Shown piece after piece: positions 17,883-25,356 of a stretch of 64,000 nucleotides of DNA (the stretch's first letter is position 1; each line of letters begins with the position of its first letter). The DNA lies in NCBI GenBank assembly GCA_018267315.1, contig JAFDYS010000024.1, positions 51,420-115,419 of the forward strand. Reading direction: 5' to 3'. Under the pieces are notes generated by a model that saw nothing but the letters and a program-made list of their open reading frames with translations, was not told the origin of the DNA and made no database searches. This stretch comes from Bacteroidota bacterium (GTDB taxonomy: Bacteria; Bacteroidota; Bacteroidia; Chitinophagales; UBA10324). Both the position numbers and the translations under genes were made by a program.

Positions 17883-18671
17883 ATGACTTATGTCGGCAAG
17901 CAAACTGATTCTTATCAATGCCGGGGAAAATTAAGACCGGTATTATTGCCTGCTGTGAACCGCCAGAATCTTTTCAGCGGATTCGATCCGCTTTTCCGGC
18001 ACCGTGGCACGGAGGTTCACCGAATTGAAACCTTCAGTGATGCGGTGTTTGCCTTTTCCATCTCATTGCTCATCATGTCGCTCGAGGTGCCGCAGACGTT
18101 CGGCGAATTGAAGGTGATCATTCAAAACTTTCTTCCTTTTCTGGCCACCGTTTTACTGGTCGCCCTTTTCTGGAAAGAACAAAACCGGTTCTTCCGCTAT
18201 TATGGCTTCAGTGATTCATTGGTAGTATGGCTCAACATCCTGCTGCTGGTGGTGATCCTGTTTTACGTTTACCCGCTGAAGTTTTTGTTTTCTGTTCTGC
18301 TCTGGCTGGTCACGCATGTGAATTATTTTCCCAAAGCCGGTGATGAAGAAGTATTGAACTACGAAGACGTGCCGCAACTCGTGATGATCTTCAGTATCGG
18401 TTACAGCGTGATCTGGTTCTTGTTTTTCCTGATGTATGAAATCGCATGGCGACGGCGTGAGTATCTGCAGCTGAACCGCTATGAACTGATGGCCACCAAA
18501 AAGGAAATCCGCGGGGCATTAATGAACGTCGGCATCGGGTTGGCATCCCTTTTCTTTGCAGCCATCGGATTCCCGCAAGTAGGCGGATATTGTTTCTTTC
18601 TCATTCCGTTTGGTGTTTGGTTTTTGAACTGGTTGAAAAAACGTGAGCTGAAGACTCACAACTCAAGCTGA
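17883..18671 (+). CDS. TMEM175-like potassium channel family (DUF1211) membrane protein
   Basis: A membrane protein of about 262 residues. The family signature R-I-E-T-F-S-D-A-V-F-A-F begins at Arg47 and opens the first transmembrane helix, whose F-S-D residues form the pore-lining contact in bacterial TMEM175. About five more hydrophobic segments follow, giving the usual six. Bacterial members are potassium-leak channels. An in-frame ATG at 17841 sits inside the hsp20 terminator loop, so I take the ATG at 17883; a still later start is possible because 46 residues before helix 1 is long. Its 3' end overlaps the convergent methyltransferase gene by 16 bases. Confidence 0.82.
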   Translation: MTYVGKQTDSYQCRGKLRPVLLPAVNRQNLFSGFDPLFRHRGTEVHRIETFSDAVFAFSISLLIMSLEVPQTFGELKVIIQNFLPFLATVLLVALFWKEQNRFFRYYGFSDSLVVWLNILLLVVILFYVYPLKFLFSVLLWLVTHVNYFPKAGDEEVLNYEDVPQLVMIFSIGYSVIWFLFFLMYEIAWRRREYLQLNRYELMATKKEIRGALMNVGIGLASLFFAAIGFPQVGGYCFFLIPFGVWFLNWLKKRELKTHNSS

Positions 18672-19135
18672 GTTTGCTGCTTGCCGCTTTCAAATTCCAG
18701 CAGCCATTTCTTCCTCCACAATCCGCCGCCGTAGCCCACCAAACTTCCATCGCTGCCAATCACACGGTGACATGGAATAATGATGGAAATGGGATTCTTG
18801 CCATTGGCCGTTCCGGCAGCACGAATTTTCTTTTCATCACCAAGCCGGCGTGCCAGTTGCAGGTATGAGATGGTTTTACCGAAAGGAATTTTTTGCAGCT
18901 CACTCCAAACCAGCAATTGAAATTGGGTGCCTGAAGGATGAAGCGGCAGGTCGAACCGTTTTCTTTCTGAGCGGAAGTATTCATCAAACTGTTGTGCGCA
19001 TTCTTCAGTTAGGGACGAATGGATTTCCGCTTTCTCTTTCCGGTCAAAAAACAAAACCGAAACAATGGCTTCATTGTCCGCGGCAATTTCAACCCATCCA
19101 AGAGGACTTTTAACGTATTGCAGAAACCGGCCCAT
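18656..19135 (-). CDS. ogt: Methylated-DNA--protein-cysteine S-methyltransferase
   Basis: A 159-residue suicidal repair enzyme that takes methyl groups from O6-methylguanine and O4-methylthymine onto its own cysteine. The acceptor is Cys122 in I-P-C-H-R-V-I, preceded by the helix-turn-helix region with I-P-F-G-K-T-I-S-Y and the Asn hinge in A-N-G-K-N-P. G-S-L-V-G-Y-G-G-G-L and the K-x-x-L-L-x-x-E end are standard. No Ada-type metal-binding or AraC domain, so it is a stand-alone Ogt/MGMT. Confidence 0.95.
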   Translation of the reverse strand: MGRFLQYVKSPLGWVEIAADNEAIVSVLFFDRKEKAEIHSSLTEECAQQFDEYFRSERKRFDLPLHPSGTQFQLLVWSELQKIPFGKTISYLQLARRLGDEKKIRAAGTANGKNPISIIIPCHRVIGSDGSLVGYGGGLWRKKWLLEFESGKQQTQLEL

Positions 19136-19271
19136 GACAGTAAACGGCGATGCACAAATTGCTCATTTACTTTTAAAACAAATTCTGGTCAGGTCATATT
19201 TTAATGAACAATTTTCTGCGATCTTCACTCAGGATTTTTTTAATAAAGAATCCGGAATCAACCTTTTTTGA

Positions 19272-20927
19272 ATGCGTAGAATCCGATTCATTTTGCCGCT
19301 ATGGCTTTTCGTAACCAGTTTATGCCCGGAATGTGTTTCGGCACAAATTGACTCTCCCCAAACCCGGGCTGATTCAACCCGATTGAAAAAACCAGAACCG
19401 GCTGTAGTTGCTCCTTACGGAGATTCACTCTTTACCATCTACGAAAAAATCGGGGCCTATGTCCCCACAGTGCGTGCCCGGGCAATAACAGAGCGGTTGG
19501 AAGCTATTTCTGAGAAAAGCATTTTTTCACTGGATTCTTTCAGGATTGAAAATTCAGATTTCACTACGGACATCATGTACGGCGATCTGCCCTTAATGTC
19601 AGTAAGTGATGCCGATGCAAAGCATGAGGGTGCCAGCCGGGAAGAACTCGCCAAACTCAGAGTATTGCAGATACAGGCCTCTATCAGCACATACAAGGAA
19701 GAGTTTTCATGGAGAATCATCGTGAAGAAAACATTATTGCTCCTGTTACTTCTGATCATCTTATCGCTCATTATTCTTGGCATTAATAAAATTTTCAGGT
19801 GGCTGTATCAACTGATCAGAAATACAATTTCACCTCGCCTGAAAGGATTCCGGATCGGCAAAGCACAATTCACGAATGCGGACAAGATCAGCATCCTGCT
19901 GATTCGAATCGCACAGTGGATCAAGGTCATTGTCATCATTGTCGTCATCTACGTATCACTGCCGCTCATCATCTACCTCATTCCTTCTTCCAGGAGTTTT
20001 ACTGATAAGCTACTGGAATATACACTCACACCGCTCACTCATTTCATCCAGAGTTTCATCAACTACATCCCCAACCTTTTTACCATTGCCGTTATCGTTC
20101 TCCTCTTCACATTGTTCATAGGGTTGTTCAGATTTCTGGCAGAAGAAATCGGAAGGGGCTCGATCATCATCAGCGGTTTCTACCGCGATTGGGCGGTGCC
20201 AACGTTTAACATCATCCGCTTTGTACTCTATGCCTTCATGTTCATCGTCATTTTCCCTTATCTGCCGGGCTCGAGCTCGCCGATATTCCAGGGAGTTTCA
20301 GTTTTTCTCGGCTTACTCGTTTCACTTGGGTCTGCCGGCTCCATATCAAACATTATTGCGGGCATTGTGATTACCTACATGCGTTCATTTGATCTTGGCG
20401 ACCGCATACGAATCGGCGACGTGGAAGGCGATGTGGTGGAGAAATCAATGCTCGTAACGAGGATTCGAACGATTAAGAATGAAGAGATCAGCGTTCCTAA
20501 CAACACCTTGATGAACGGTAACGTAATCAACTTTTCCAAGATGGCCCGTGAGAACAAACTGATCATTTACACTTCCGTCACCATCGGATATGACGCACCG
20601 TGGCGTGATGTTCACCTTGCGTTGATCAATGCCGCTTCTAAAACTGAACGCATATTGAAAGACCCAAAGCCGTTTGTACTGCAGCGCGCGCTCAATGATT
20701 TTTATGTGGAATACCAGATCAATGCTTACATCCACGATGCGCAGGCGATGGCGGATATTTATTCTGATCTACACCAGAGCATTCAGGATTCGTTCAATGA
20801 AGCGGGCATTGAAATTATGTCTTCACATTACATGAACCTGCGCGACGGAAACAAGACCACGATTCCGGAAAACTACTTGCCGAAAGATTATGAGCGGCCG
20901 GGGTTTAAGATTGAGGAGGACTCCTAA
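19272..20927 (+). CDS. Mechanosensitive ion channel family protein (MscS type) with periplasmic N-terminus
   Basis: A 551-residue channel. A signal peptide (1-25) and a periplasmic segment of about 125 residues precede roughly five transmembrane segments between residues 150 and 370. The pore helix carries the MscS-like V-S-L-G-S-A-G-S-I-S-N-I-I-A-G. The cytosolic beta domain follows with D-L-G-D-R-I-R-I-G-D and the family-typical V-P-N-N-T-L-M-N-G-N-V-I-N-F-S. It would open on hypo-osmotic shock to release solutes. The N-terminal extension places it among the larger MscS relatives common in Bacteroidota. A palindromic repeat begins seven bases after the stop. Confidence 0.9.
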   Translation: MRRIRFILPLWLFVTSLCPECVSAQIDSPQTRADSTRLKKPEPAVVAPYGDSLFTIYEKIGAYVPTVRARAITERLEAISEKSIFSLDSFRIENSDFTTDIMYGDLPLMSVSDADAKHEGASREELAKLRVLQIQASISTYKEEFSWRIIVKKTLLLLLLLIILSLIILGINKIFRWLYQLIRNTISPRLKGFRIGKAQFTNADKISILLIRIAQWIKVIVIIVVIYVSLPLIIYLIPSSRSFTDKLLEYTLTPLTHFIQSFINYIPNLFTIAVIVLLFTLFIGLFRFLAEEIGRGSIIISGFYRDWAVPTFNIIRFVLYAFMFIVIFPYLPGSSSPIFQGVSVFLGLLVSLGSAGSISNIIAGIVITYMRSFDLGDRIRIGDVEGDVVEKSMLVTRIRTIKNEEISVPNNTLMNGNVINFSKMARENKLIIYTSVTIGYDAPWRDVHLALINAASKTERILKDPKPFVLQRALNDFYVEYQINAYIHDAQAMADIYSDLHQSIQDSFNEAGIEIMSSHYMNLRDGNKTTIPENYLPKDYERPGFKIEEDS

Positions 20928-20933
20928 TCTCTC

Positions 20934-20989
20934 CGTCATTGCTTCGTCACGCCGGTGCGCATTGCTAAACTTCGTTCCTCGCAATGACG
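20934..20989. repeat. REP-like palindromic repeat
   Basis: CGTCATTGC (20934-20942) and GCAATGACG (20981-20989) are perfect 9-bp inverted ends; the inner part of the right arm reads, on the minus strand, CGTCATTGCGAGGAACGAA. The same core, CATTGCGAG..GCGAAGCAATCTC, occurs inside argS at 24960-24988. It fills the gap between the mscS stop and the decarboxylase stop and may also act as a terminator for both. Confidence 0.7.
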
Positions 20990-20996
20990 AGATATC

Positions 20997-22391
20997 TTAC
21001 TTATATCCAAGAATCTTCAGCATACTCGCTGATGACTGCTGCTTGGCAAAAAGGCGATCGGTGAGATTTCCTTTTTTGTCTTTGTCAATGATCACCACCT
21101 TGGGTGAAGGAATAAGGCAGTGCTTGATGCCGCCGTATCCGCTCAACTGATCCTGGTAAGCGCCGGTGTGAAAGAAACCGATGTAGAGCGGCTCGCCGTT
21201 GCTGTTCTTCGGAAGAAAAACCTGATTGATGTGAACTTCGGAATTGTAATAATCCTGTGAGTCGCAGGTGAGTCCTCCCAGATTCACTTTTTGGTAATCC
21301 TTGTTCCACTTGTTCAACGGAAGCAAAAGAAAACGTTGACCGATTCCCCACGTATCAGGCAGCGTGGTGATGAAAGATGAATCAATCATATACCAAAGCT
21401 CAGCATCGTTCTGTTGCTTCTGTGCGATCACTTTGTAAATATTGGCGCCGCTCTCCCCCACTGTGTAACTGCCGAACTCCGTGAAAATATTCGGCACAGG
21501 CACGCGCTCTTTTTTGCACGTGTTTTTGATCTGCGACACAATCTCATTGATCATGTATTCGTAATCATAATCGAAACCAAGTGAATTCTTAATCGGGAAT
21601 CCCCCGCCGATATTAATGGAATCGAGAGTGGGACTGAGATTCTTCAACTGGCAGTACACGTTGAGCACTTTATGCAGTTCGCTCCAATAATAAGCTGTGT
21701 CGCGGATGCCGGAGCCGATGAAGAAGTGGAGAATCTTCAGTTCAAACTTCTTGTTGTTGTGGATTTTCTCTACATAAAATTCGAGGATGTCGCGCCACCG
21801 GATGCCGAGCCGTGATGTATAGAATTCAAACGTGGGCTCTTCCTCCGCCGCGATGCGTATGCCGATCTTGCATGTGCCGCGCACATTACGCTGATAGGCA
21901 TCAATCTCCTGCATGTTATCAAGCACCGGTATTACGTTGACAAATCCGTCATTGATGAGTGCCGCTATCTTGGTGGTATAGGTTTTTGTTTTGAATCCAT
22001 TGCAGATGATGTAACGGTCTTTGTCAATCAGTTTCTTCTCATACAGCTTGCGTATGATGTTGATGTCATACGCATACGACGTCTCGAGGTGAATGTCGTT
22101 TTTGAGCGCTTCTTCAAGAATGTGCGAGAAGTGCGAGCTCTTGGTGCAATAGCAGTAGAAATACTTCCCCTTGTATTTATTTGCTTTGATCGCTTTCCGG
22201 AAAAGTGATTTCGCTTTTTGAATCTGCGAAGAAATTTTGGGCAGGTAAATCAGCTTGAGCGGGGTACCGTACTTGTGAACGATGTCCATCATGTTCACCC
22301 CGTTAAAATAAAGTTCGTTGTCAGAAACCTCAAATCCTTCCTGCGGGAAATCGAAAGTTTGATTGACCAGATCGCGATAGGTGTTGCTCAT
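20997..22391 (-). CDS. Arginine decarboxylase-like type III PLP enzyme
   Basis: A 464-residue fold-type III (alanine racemase-like barrel) decarboxylase. The PLP lysine is Lys84 in C-Y-C-T-K-S-S, a glycine-rich I-G-G-G-F-P-I loop near residue 261 binds the phosphate and the catalytic cysteine is Cys376 in L-T-C-D-S-Q-D. This is the short, Bacteroidota-type family usually annotated as arginine decarboxylase, which would make agmatine for polyamine synthesis. Substrate is assigned by family only; lysine, ornithine or diaminopimelate relatives share the fold. It faces the arginase-family gene across 132 bases, which supports an arginine substrate. Confidence 0.8.
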   Translation of the reverse strand: MSNTYRDLVNQTFDFPQEGFEVSDNELYFNGVNMMDIVHKYGTPLKLIYLPKISSQIQKAKSLFRKAIKANKYKGKYFYCYCTKSSHFSHILEEALKNDIHLETSYAYDINIIRKLYEKKLIDKDRYIICNGFKTKTYTTKIAALINDGFVNVIPVLDNMQEIDAYQRNVRGTCKIGIRIAAEEEPTFEFYTSRLGIRWRDILEFYVEKIHNNKKFELKILHFFIGSGIRDTAYYWSELHKVLNVYCQLKNLSPTLDSINIGGGFPIKNSLGFDYDYEYMINEIVSQIKNTCKKERVPVPNIFTEFGSYTVGESGANIYKVIAQKQQNDAELWYMIDSSFITTLPDTWGIGQRFLLLPLNKWNKDYQKVNLGGLTCDSQDYYNSEVHINQVFLPKNSNGEPLYIGFFHTGAYQDQLSGYGGIKHCLIPSPKVVIIDKDKKGNLTDRLFAKQQSSASMLKILGYK

Positions 22392-22511
22392 CTCAGCGTG
22401 GTGGGCAGCGGGTGATTGCTTGATTTTTTTTAAAGCCGTGCGAAACTAATTCAAAAAACAATCGAATAGCGATGAAGCCCGCTGATTTTTTCAACCCTTG
22501 AAACCCTTGCT

Positions 22512-22519
22512 TACCTTTG
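22512..22519 (+). promoter_or_regulatory. Putative -7 box directly before the arginase-family gene
   Basis: TACCTTTG matches TAnnTTTG and ends only five bases before the ATG at 22524, so transcription would start at or next to the start codon (leaderless mRNA). The -33 element is weak. Confidence 0.45.
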
Positions 22520-22523
22520 CACC

Positions 22524-23471
22524 ATGCCTAATATTAAAATTCTCGCCGTTGAATCAGAAGTAGGCGCAGGCACCCGCGGCGCCAGTATGGGTTTTGAAGC
22601 CATACGCATCGCAGCCCTTGACTTCGGGAGCAGTTTCTTTAAACAGTTTCCGGCAGAAAAGGTCCCGGATGAAAACGTTTCGCTGCTGGAACCGGCCCGT
22701 TCAATTCATGCGCGCCGCGGTAAGTACGTCAAGATTGTTTGTGAACGTGTGATGGAAGCGGTGAACCGGACCTTGAAGGAAGGCAATTTTCCCATCGTCA
22801 TTTCAGGCGATCATTCTTCCGCGGCCGGCACTATGGCCGGCGTCAAGCTGGCCTATCCGGAAGCACGCATTGGTGCCATCTGGATTGATGCCCATGCCGA
22901 TCTTCATTCCCCTTATACCACTCCTTCCGGTAACATGCATGGCATGACCCTCGCCGCGGCACTCGCCGAGGACAACCTCTCGCAGAAAATCAATACCCCG
23001 GATGAAAGCACCATTCAGTTCTGGGAAGATTTCAAACTCATGGGCGGACTGGCTCCTAAAATCCGGTATGAAAATCTGGTGTACGTAGCCCTGCGCGATA
23101 TGGAACCGCAGGAAGAATATCTCATCAGGCAGAATAAAGTGAAAGTGTTCACCACTGATGAGATCAACAACCTCGGCATTGACAAGATCGGGCGTGAAGT
23201 GCTTGCTGCCGTGGAACCCTGCGATTACATCTACATTTCATTCGATGTGGATTCGATGGATCCCACCATTTCGAGAGGAACCGGAACGCCGGCGCCGAAC
23301 GGTATTACAGAAAAACAGGCCGCCTCACTCATGCAGCGTCTTGTGCAAAGCCCTAAGGTTTGTTGCTTCGAGATTACTGAAGTGAATCCCACGCTCGACC
23401 GCGAAAACTTTATGGCGGAAAATGTTTTTGAAATCCTGCTGAAGGTGACCAACCAGTTGTTGTACGATTAA
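22524..23471 (+). CDS. Arginase/agmatinase family (ureohydrolase)
   Basis: A 315-residue binuclear manganese hydrolase that splits a guanidino group to release urea. Metal ligands are His97 (G-D-H-S), Asp122, His124 and Asp126 (D-A-H-A-D) and Asp241 and Asp243 (S-F-D-V-D-S-M-D-P). T-P-S-G-N-M-H-G matches arginase rather than agmatinase. The residue that in arginases is Asn of D-A-H-x-D-x-N, which touches the amino-acid carboxylate, is His128 here, so substrate preference is uncertain. The facing decarboxylase would produce agmatine. The argS gene begins 21 bases downstream and is probably cotranscribed. Confidence 0.85.
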   Translation: MPNIKILAVESEVGAGTRGASMGFEAIRIAALDFGSSFFKQFPAEKVPDENVSLLEPARSIHARRGKYVKIVCERVMEAVNRTLKEGNFPIVISGDHSSAAGTMAGVKLAYPEARIGAIWIDAHADLHSPYTTPSGNMHGMTLAAALAEDNLSQKINTPDESTIQFWEDFKLMGGLAPKIRYENLVYVALRDMEPQEEYLIRQNKVKVFTTDEINNLGIDKIGREVLAAVEPCDYIYISFDVDSMDPTISRGTGTPAPNGITEKQAASLMQRLVQSPKVCCFEITEVNPTLDRENFMAENVFEILLKVTNQLLYD

Positions 23472-23492
23472 TGCCGCTGAGCGACCCTAACC

Positions 23493-25283
23493 ATGGAATC
23501 CCTGCTGAAAGAAAAAGTTGCTCATATCGTCGAGCAACTCTACAGTTATAAAATCTCTCCTGATCAGGTTCTCGTGAATGTTCCGCCGAAGGAACATGCC
23601 TGCGATTTCACCGTGGTAATTTTCCCGATTGCCAAACAGGCGAAAAAATCACCCGATCAGGCCGCAAGTGAAATCGGCACGGAGCTTCAGAAATCAATTG
23701 ACTCGCTGGCAGGTTACGAGGTGGTGAAAGGATTTCTCAACCTGAAGCTAAGCGATGAATTCTGGATTCAGTTCTTCTCTGAAAAATCACTGGATGCCAC
23801 TTACGGCGAACTTCCTTCCACCGGTAAAAAAGTGATGATCGAATACTGCGGGCCCAACACCAACAAGCCGCTCCATCTCGGTCATTTGCGCAACATCTTC
23901 ATCGGTTTTTCCATGAGCCGCATTCTCAAAGCGGCGGGTAACGAAGTGGTGAAAGTGAACATCTACAACGACCGCGGCATTCACATTTGCAAAAGCATGC
24001 TCGCTTACCAAAAGTTCGGCAATCACGAAACACCGGAAAGCAGCAGCACCAAGGGCGATCACCTCGTGGGCGAATACTATGTGCGGTTTGACGAAGAACT
24101 CAAGCGCGAGGTGAGCGAGTTGGTATCAACCGGAATGGCAGAGGATGAAGCGAAGAAGAGCGCACCGATCAACAAAGATATTCAGCAGATGCTCCGCGAA
24201 TGGGAAGAAGGCAATACACCCGTACGCGATCTGTGGACGATGATGAATGGCTGGGTGTACCAGGGCTTCGAAGAAACCTACCGGCGGCTCGGCGTTGATT
24301 TCGACAAGGCCTATTATGAATCGGAAACCTACAAGCTGGGAAAGTCTTTTGTGGATGAAGGATTAGCAAATGGTGTGTTCTTCAAAAAGGAAGACGGCAG
24401 CGTGTGGGTTGATCTCACGGCCGACGGACTCGATCAGAAACTATTATTGCGCGCTGACGGCACTTCGGTTTACATCACGCAGGACATTGGTACAGCGAAT
24501 GAGCGGTGGAATGATTTCCATCCCGATCAGATGATCTACACCGTTGCCAACGAGCAGGATTATCATTTCAAAGTGCTGAAGCTGATCTGCGCCAAGCTCG
24601 GCAAGCCCTATGCAGAAGGAATTTACCATCTCTCCTACGGCATGGTGGATCTTCCGTCAGGCAGAATGAAGTCAAGAGAGGGAACCGTAGTGGATGCTGA
24701 TGATCTCATTGATGAAATGGAAACGGTGGCAGCAACCCTGAGCAAAGAGCAAGGCAAGATGGAAGGGCTGGATGCAAAGCAACAGAAGGAGCTGTTTCGG
24801 ATGCTCGGCCTGGGTGCACTGAAATTTTTCATCCTGAAAGTGGATCCGAAGAAACGGATGGTCTTCAACCCCGAAGAGTCTATCGATTTTCATGGCTTCA
24901 CCGGACCATTCATCCAATACACGCATGCCCGCATAAAGTCAGTGCTCCGAAAGGACACATCATTGCGAGCAGAGCGAAGCAATCTCCGACATTCTCTGGA
25001 AACTTTGGAGAAGTTAGAACCGATAGAACGAGAGCTCATCCTGCATCTGCAGCGCTACCCCGGAACAATCAGTGAATCTGCAGCAGCTTACTCTCCCGCC
25101 ATTCTGGCGAACTACCTGTATTATCTCGCTAAAACCTACAACCAGTTTTACCAAGAACTTCCCATTCTCTCTGCGGAAAAACCGGAGCAGCGAGATTTCC
25201 GGTTGCTGCTTTCCTCTTTCGTTGCAGATGTATTGAAGAAAGGAATGTGGTTATTGGGAATTGAAGTGCCGGAGAGGATGTAG
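23493..25283 (+). CDS. argS: Arginyl-tRNA synthetase
   Basis: Class I synthetase of 596 residues that charges tRNA-Arg. H-L-G-H at 128-131 is the HIGH motif; the KMSKS position reads G-R-M-K-S-R-E-G-T, as in other ArgRS. The N-terminal tRNA-recognition domain (1-110) and the C-terminal anticodon-binding DALR domain end with the usual V-L-K-K-G-M-x-L-L-G-I-E-V-P-E-R-M. Odd point: residues 488-500 (T-S-L-R-A-E-R-S-N-L-R) are encoded by a copy of the palindromic repeat found after mscS, lying in the linker before the anticodon domain. The gene remains in frame and looks functional. Confidence 0.96.
   Translation: MESLLKEKVAHIVEQLYSYKISPDQVLVNVPPKEHACDFTVVIFPIAKQAKKSPDQAASEIGTELQKSIDSLAGYEVVKGFLNLKLSDEFWIQFFSEKSLDATYGELPSTGKKVMIEYCGPNTNKPLHLGHLRNIFIGFSMSRILKAAGNEVVKVNIYNDRGIHICKSMLAYQKFGNHETPESSSTKGDHLVGEYYVRFDEELKREVSELVSTGMAEDEAKKSAPINKDIQQMLREWEEGNTPVRDLWTMMNGWVYQGFEETYRRLGVDFDKAYYESETYKLGKSFVDEGLANGVFFKKEDGSVWVDLTADGLDQKLLLRADGTSVYITQDIGTANERWNDFHPDQMIYTVANEQDYHFKVLKLICAKLGKPYAEGIYHLSYGMVDLPSGRMKSREGTVVDADDLIDEMETVAATLSKEQGKMEGLDAKQQKELFRMLGLGALKFFILKVDPKKRMVFNPEESIDFHGFTGPFIQYTHARIKSVLRKDTSLRAERSNLRHSLETLEKLEPIERELILHLQRYPGTISESAAAYSPAILANYLYYLAKTYNQFYQELPILSAEKPEQRDFRLLLSSFVADVLKKGMWLLGIEVPERM
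24960..24988. repeat. Repeat fragment inside argS
   Basis: The stretch starting TCATTGCGAG at 24960 and ending GCAATCTCC at 24988 matches the right arm of the repeat 20934-20989 and is translated in frame as S-L-R-A-E-R-S-N-L. It looks like half of the palindrome. Confidence 0.65.
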
Positions 25284-25285
25284 TG

Positions 25286-25319
25286 AATTTGAAATTTGAA
25301 ATTTGAGATTTGAAATTCC
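25286..25319. repeat. Tandem 7-bp repeat (AATTTGA-like, four units)
   Basis: AATTTGA occurs three times and GATTTGA once in direct succession (25286-25313), followed by a partial unit. It lies between the convergent argS and ligase genes. Unit length matches the heptamer tract in the wbqC gene at 36611-36672. Confidence 0.7.
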
Positions 25320-25356
25320 ACAACTCAACTGTTGGCTTCAAACTTCATGTTTTAAA

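Noticed and set aside
17841..17883. ATG at 17841 as start of the TMEM175-like gene
   Set aside because: It lies in the loop of the hsp20 terminator; a later ATG is more likely.
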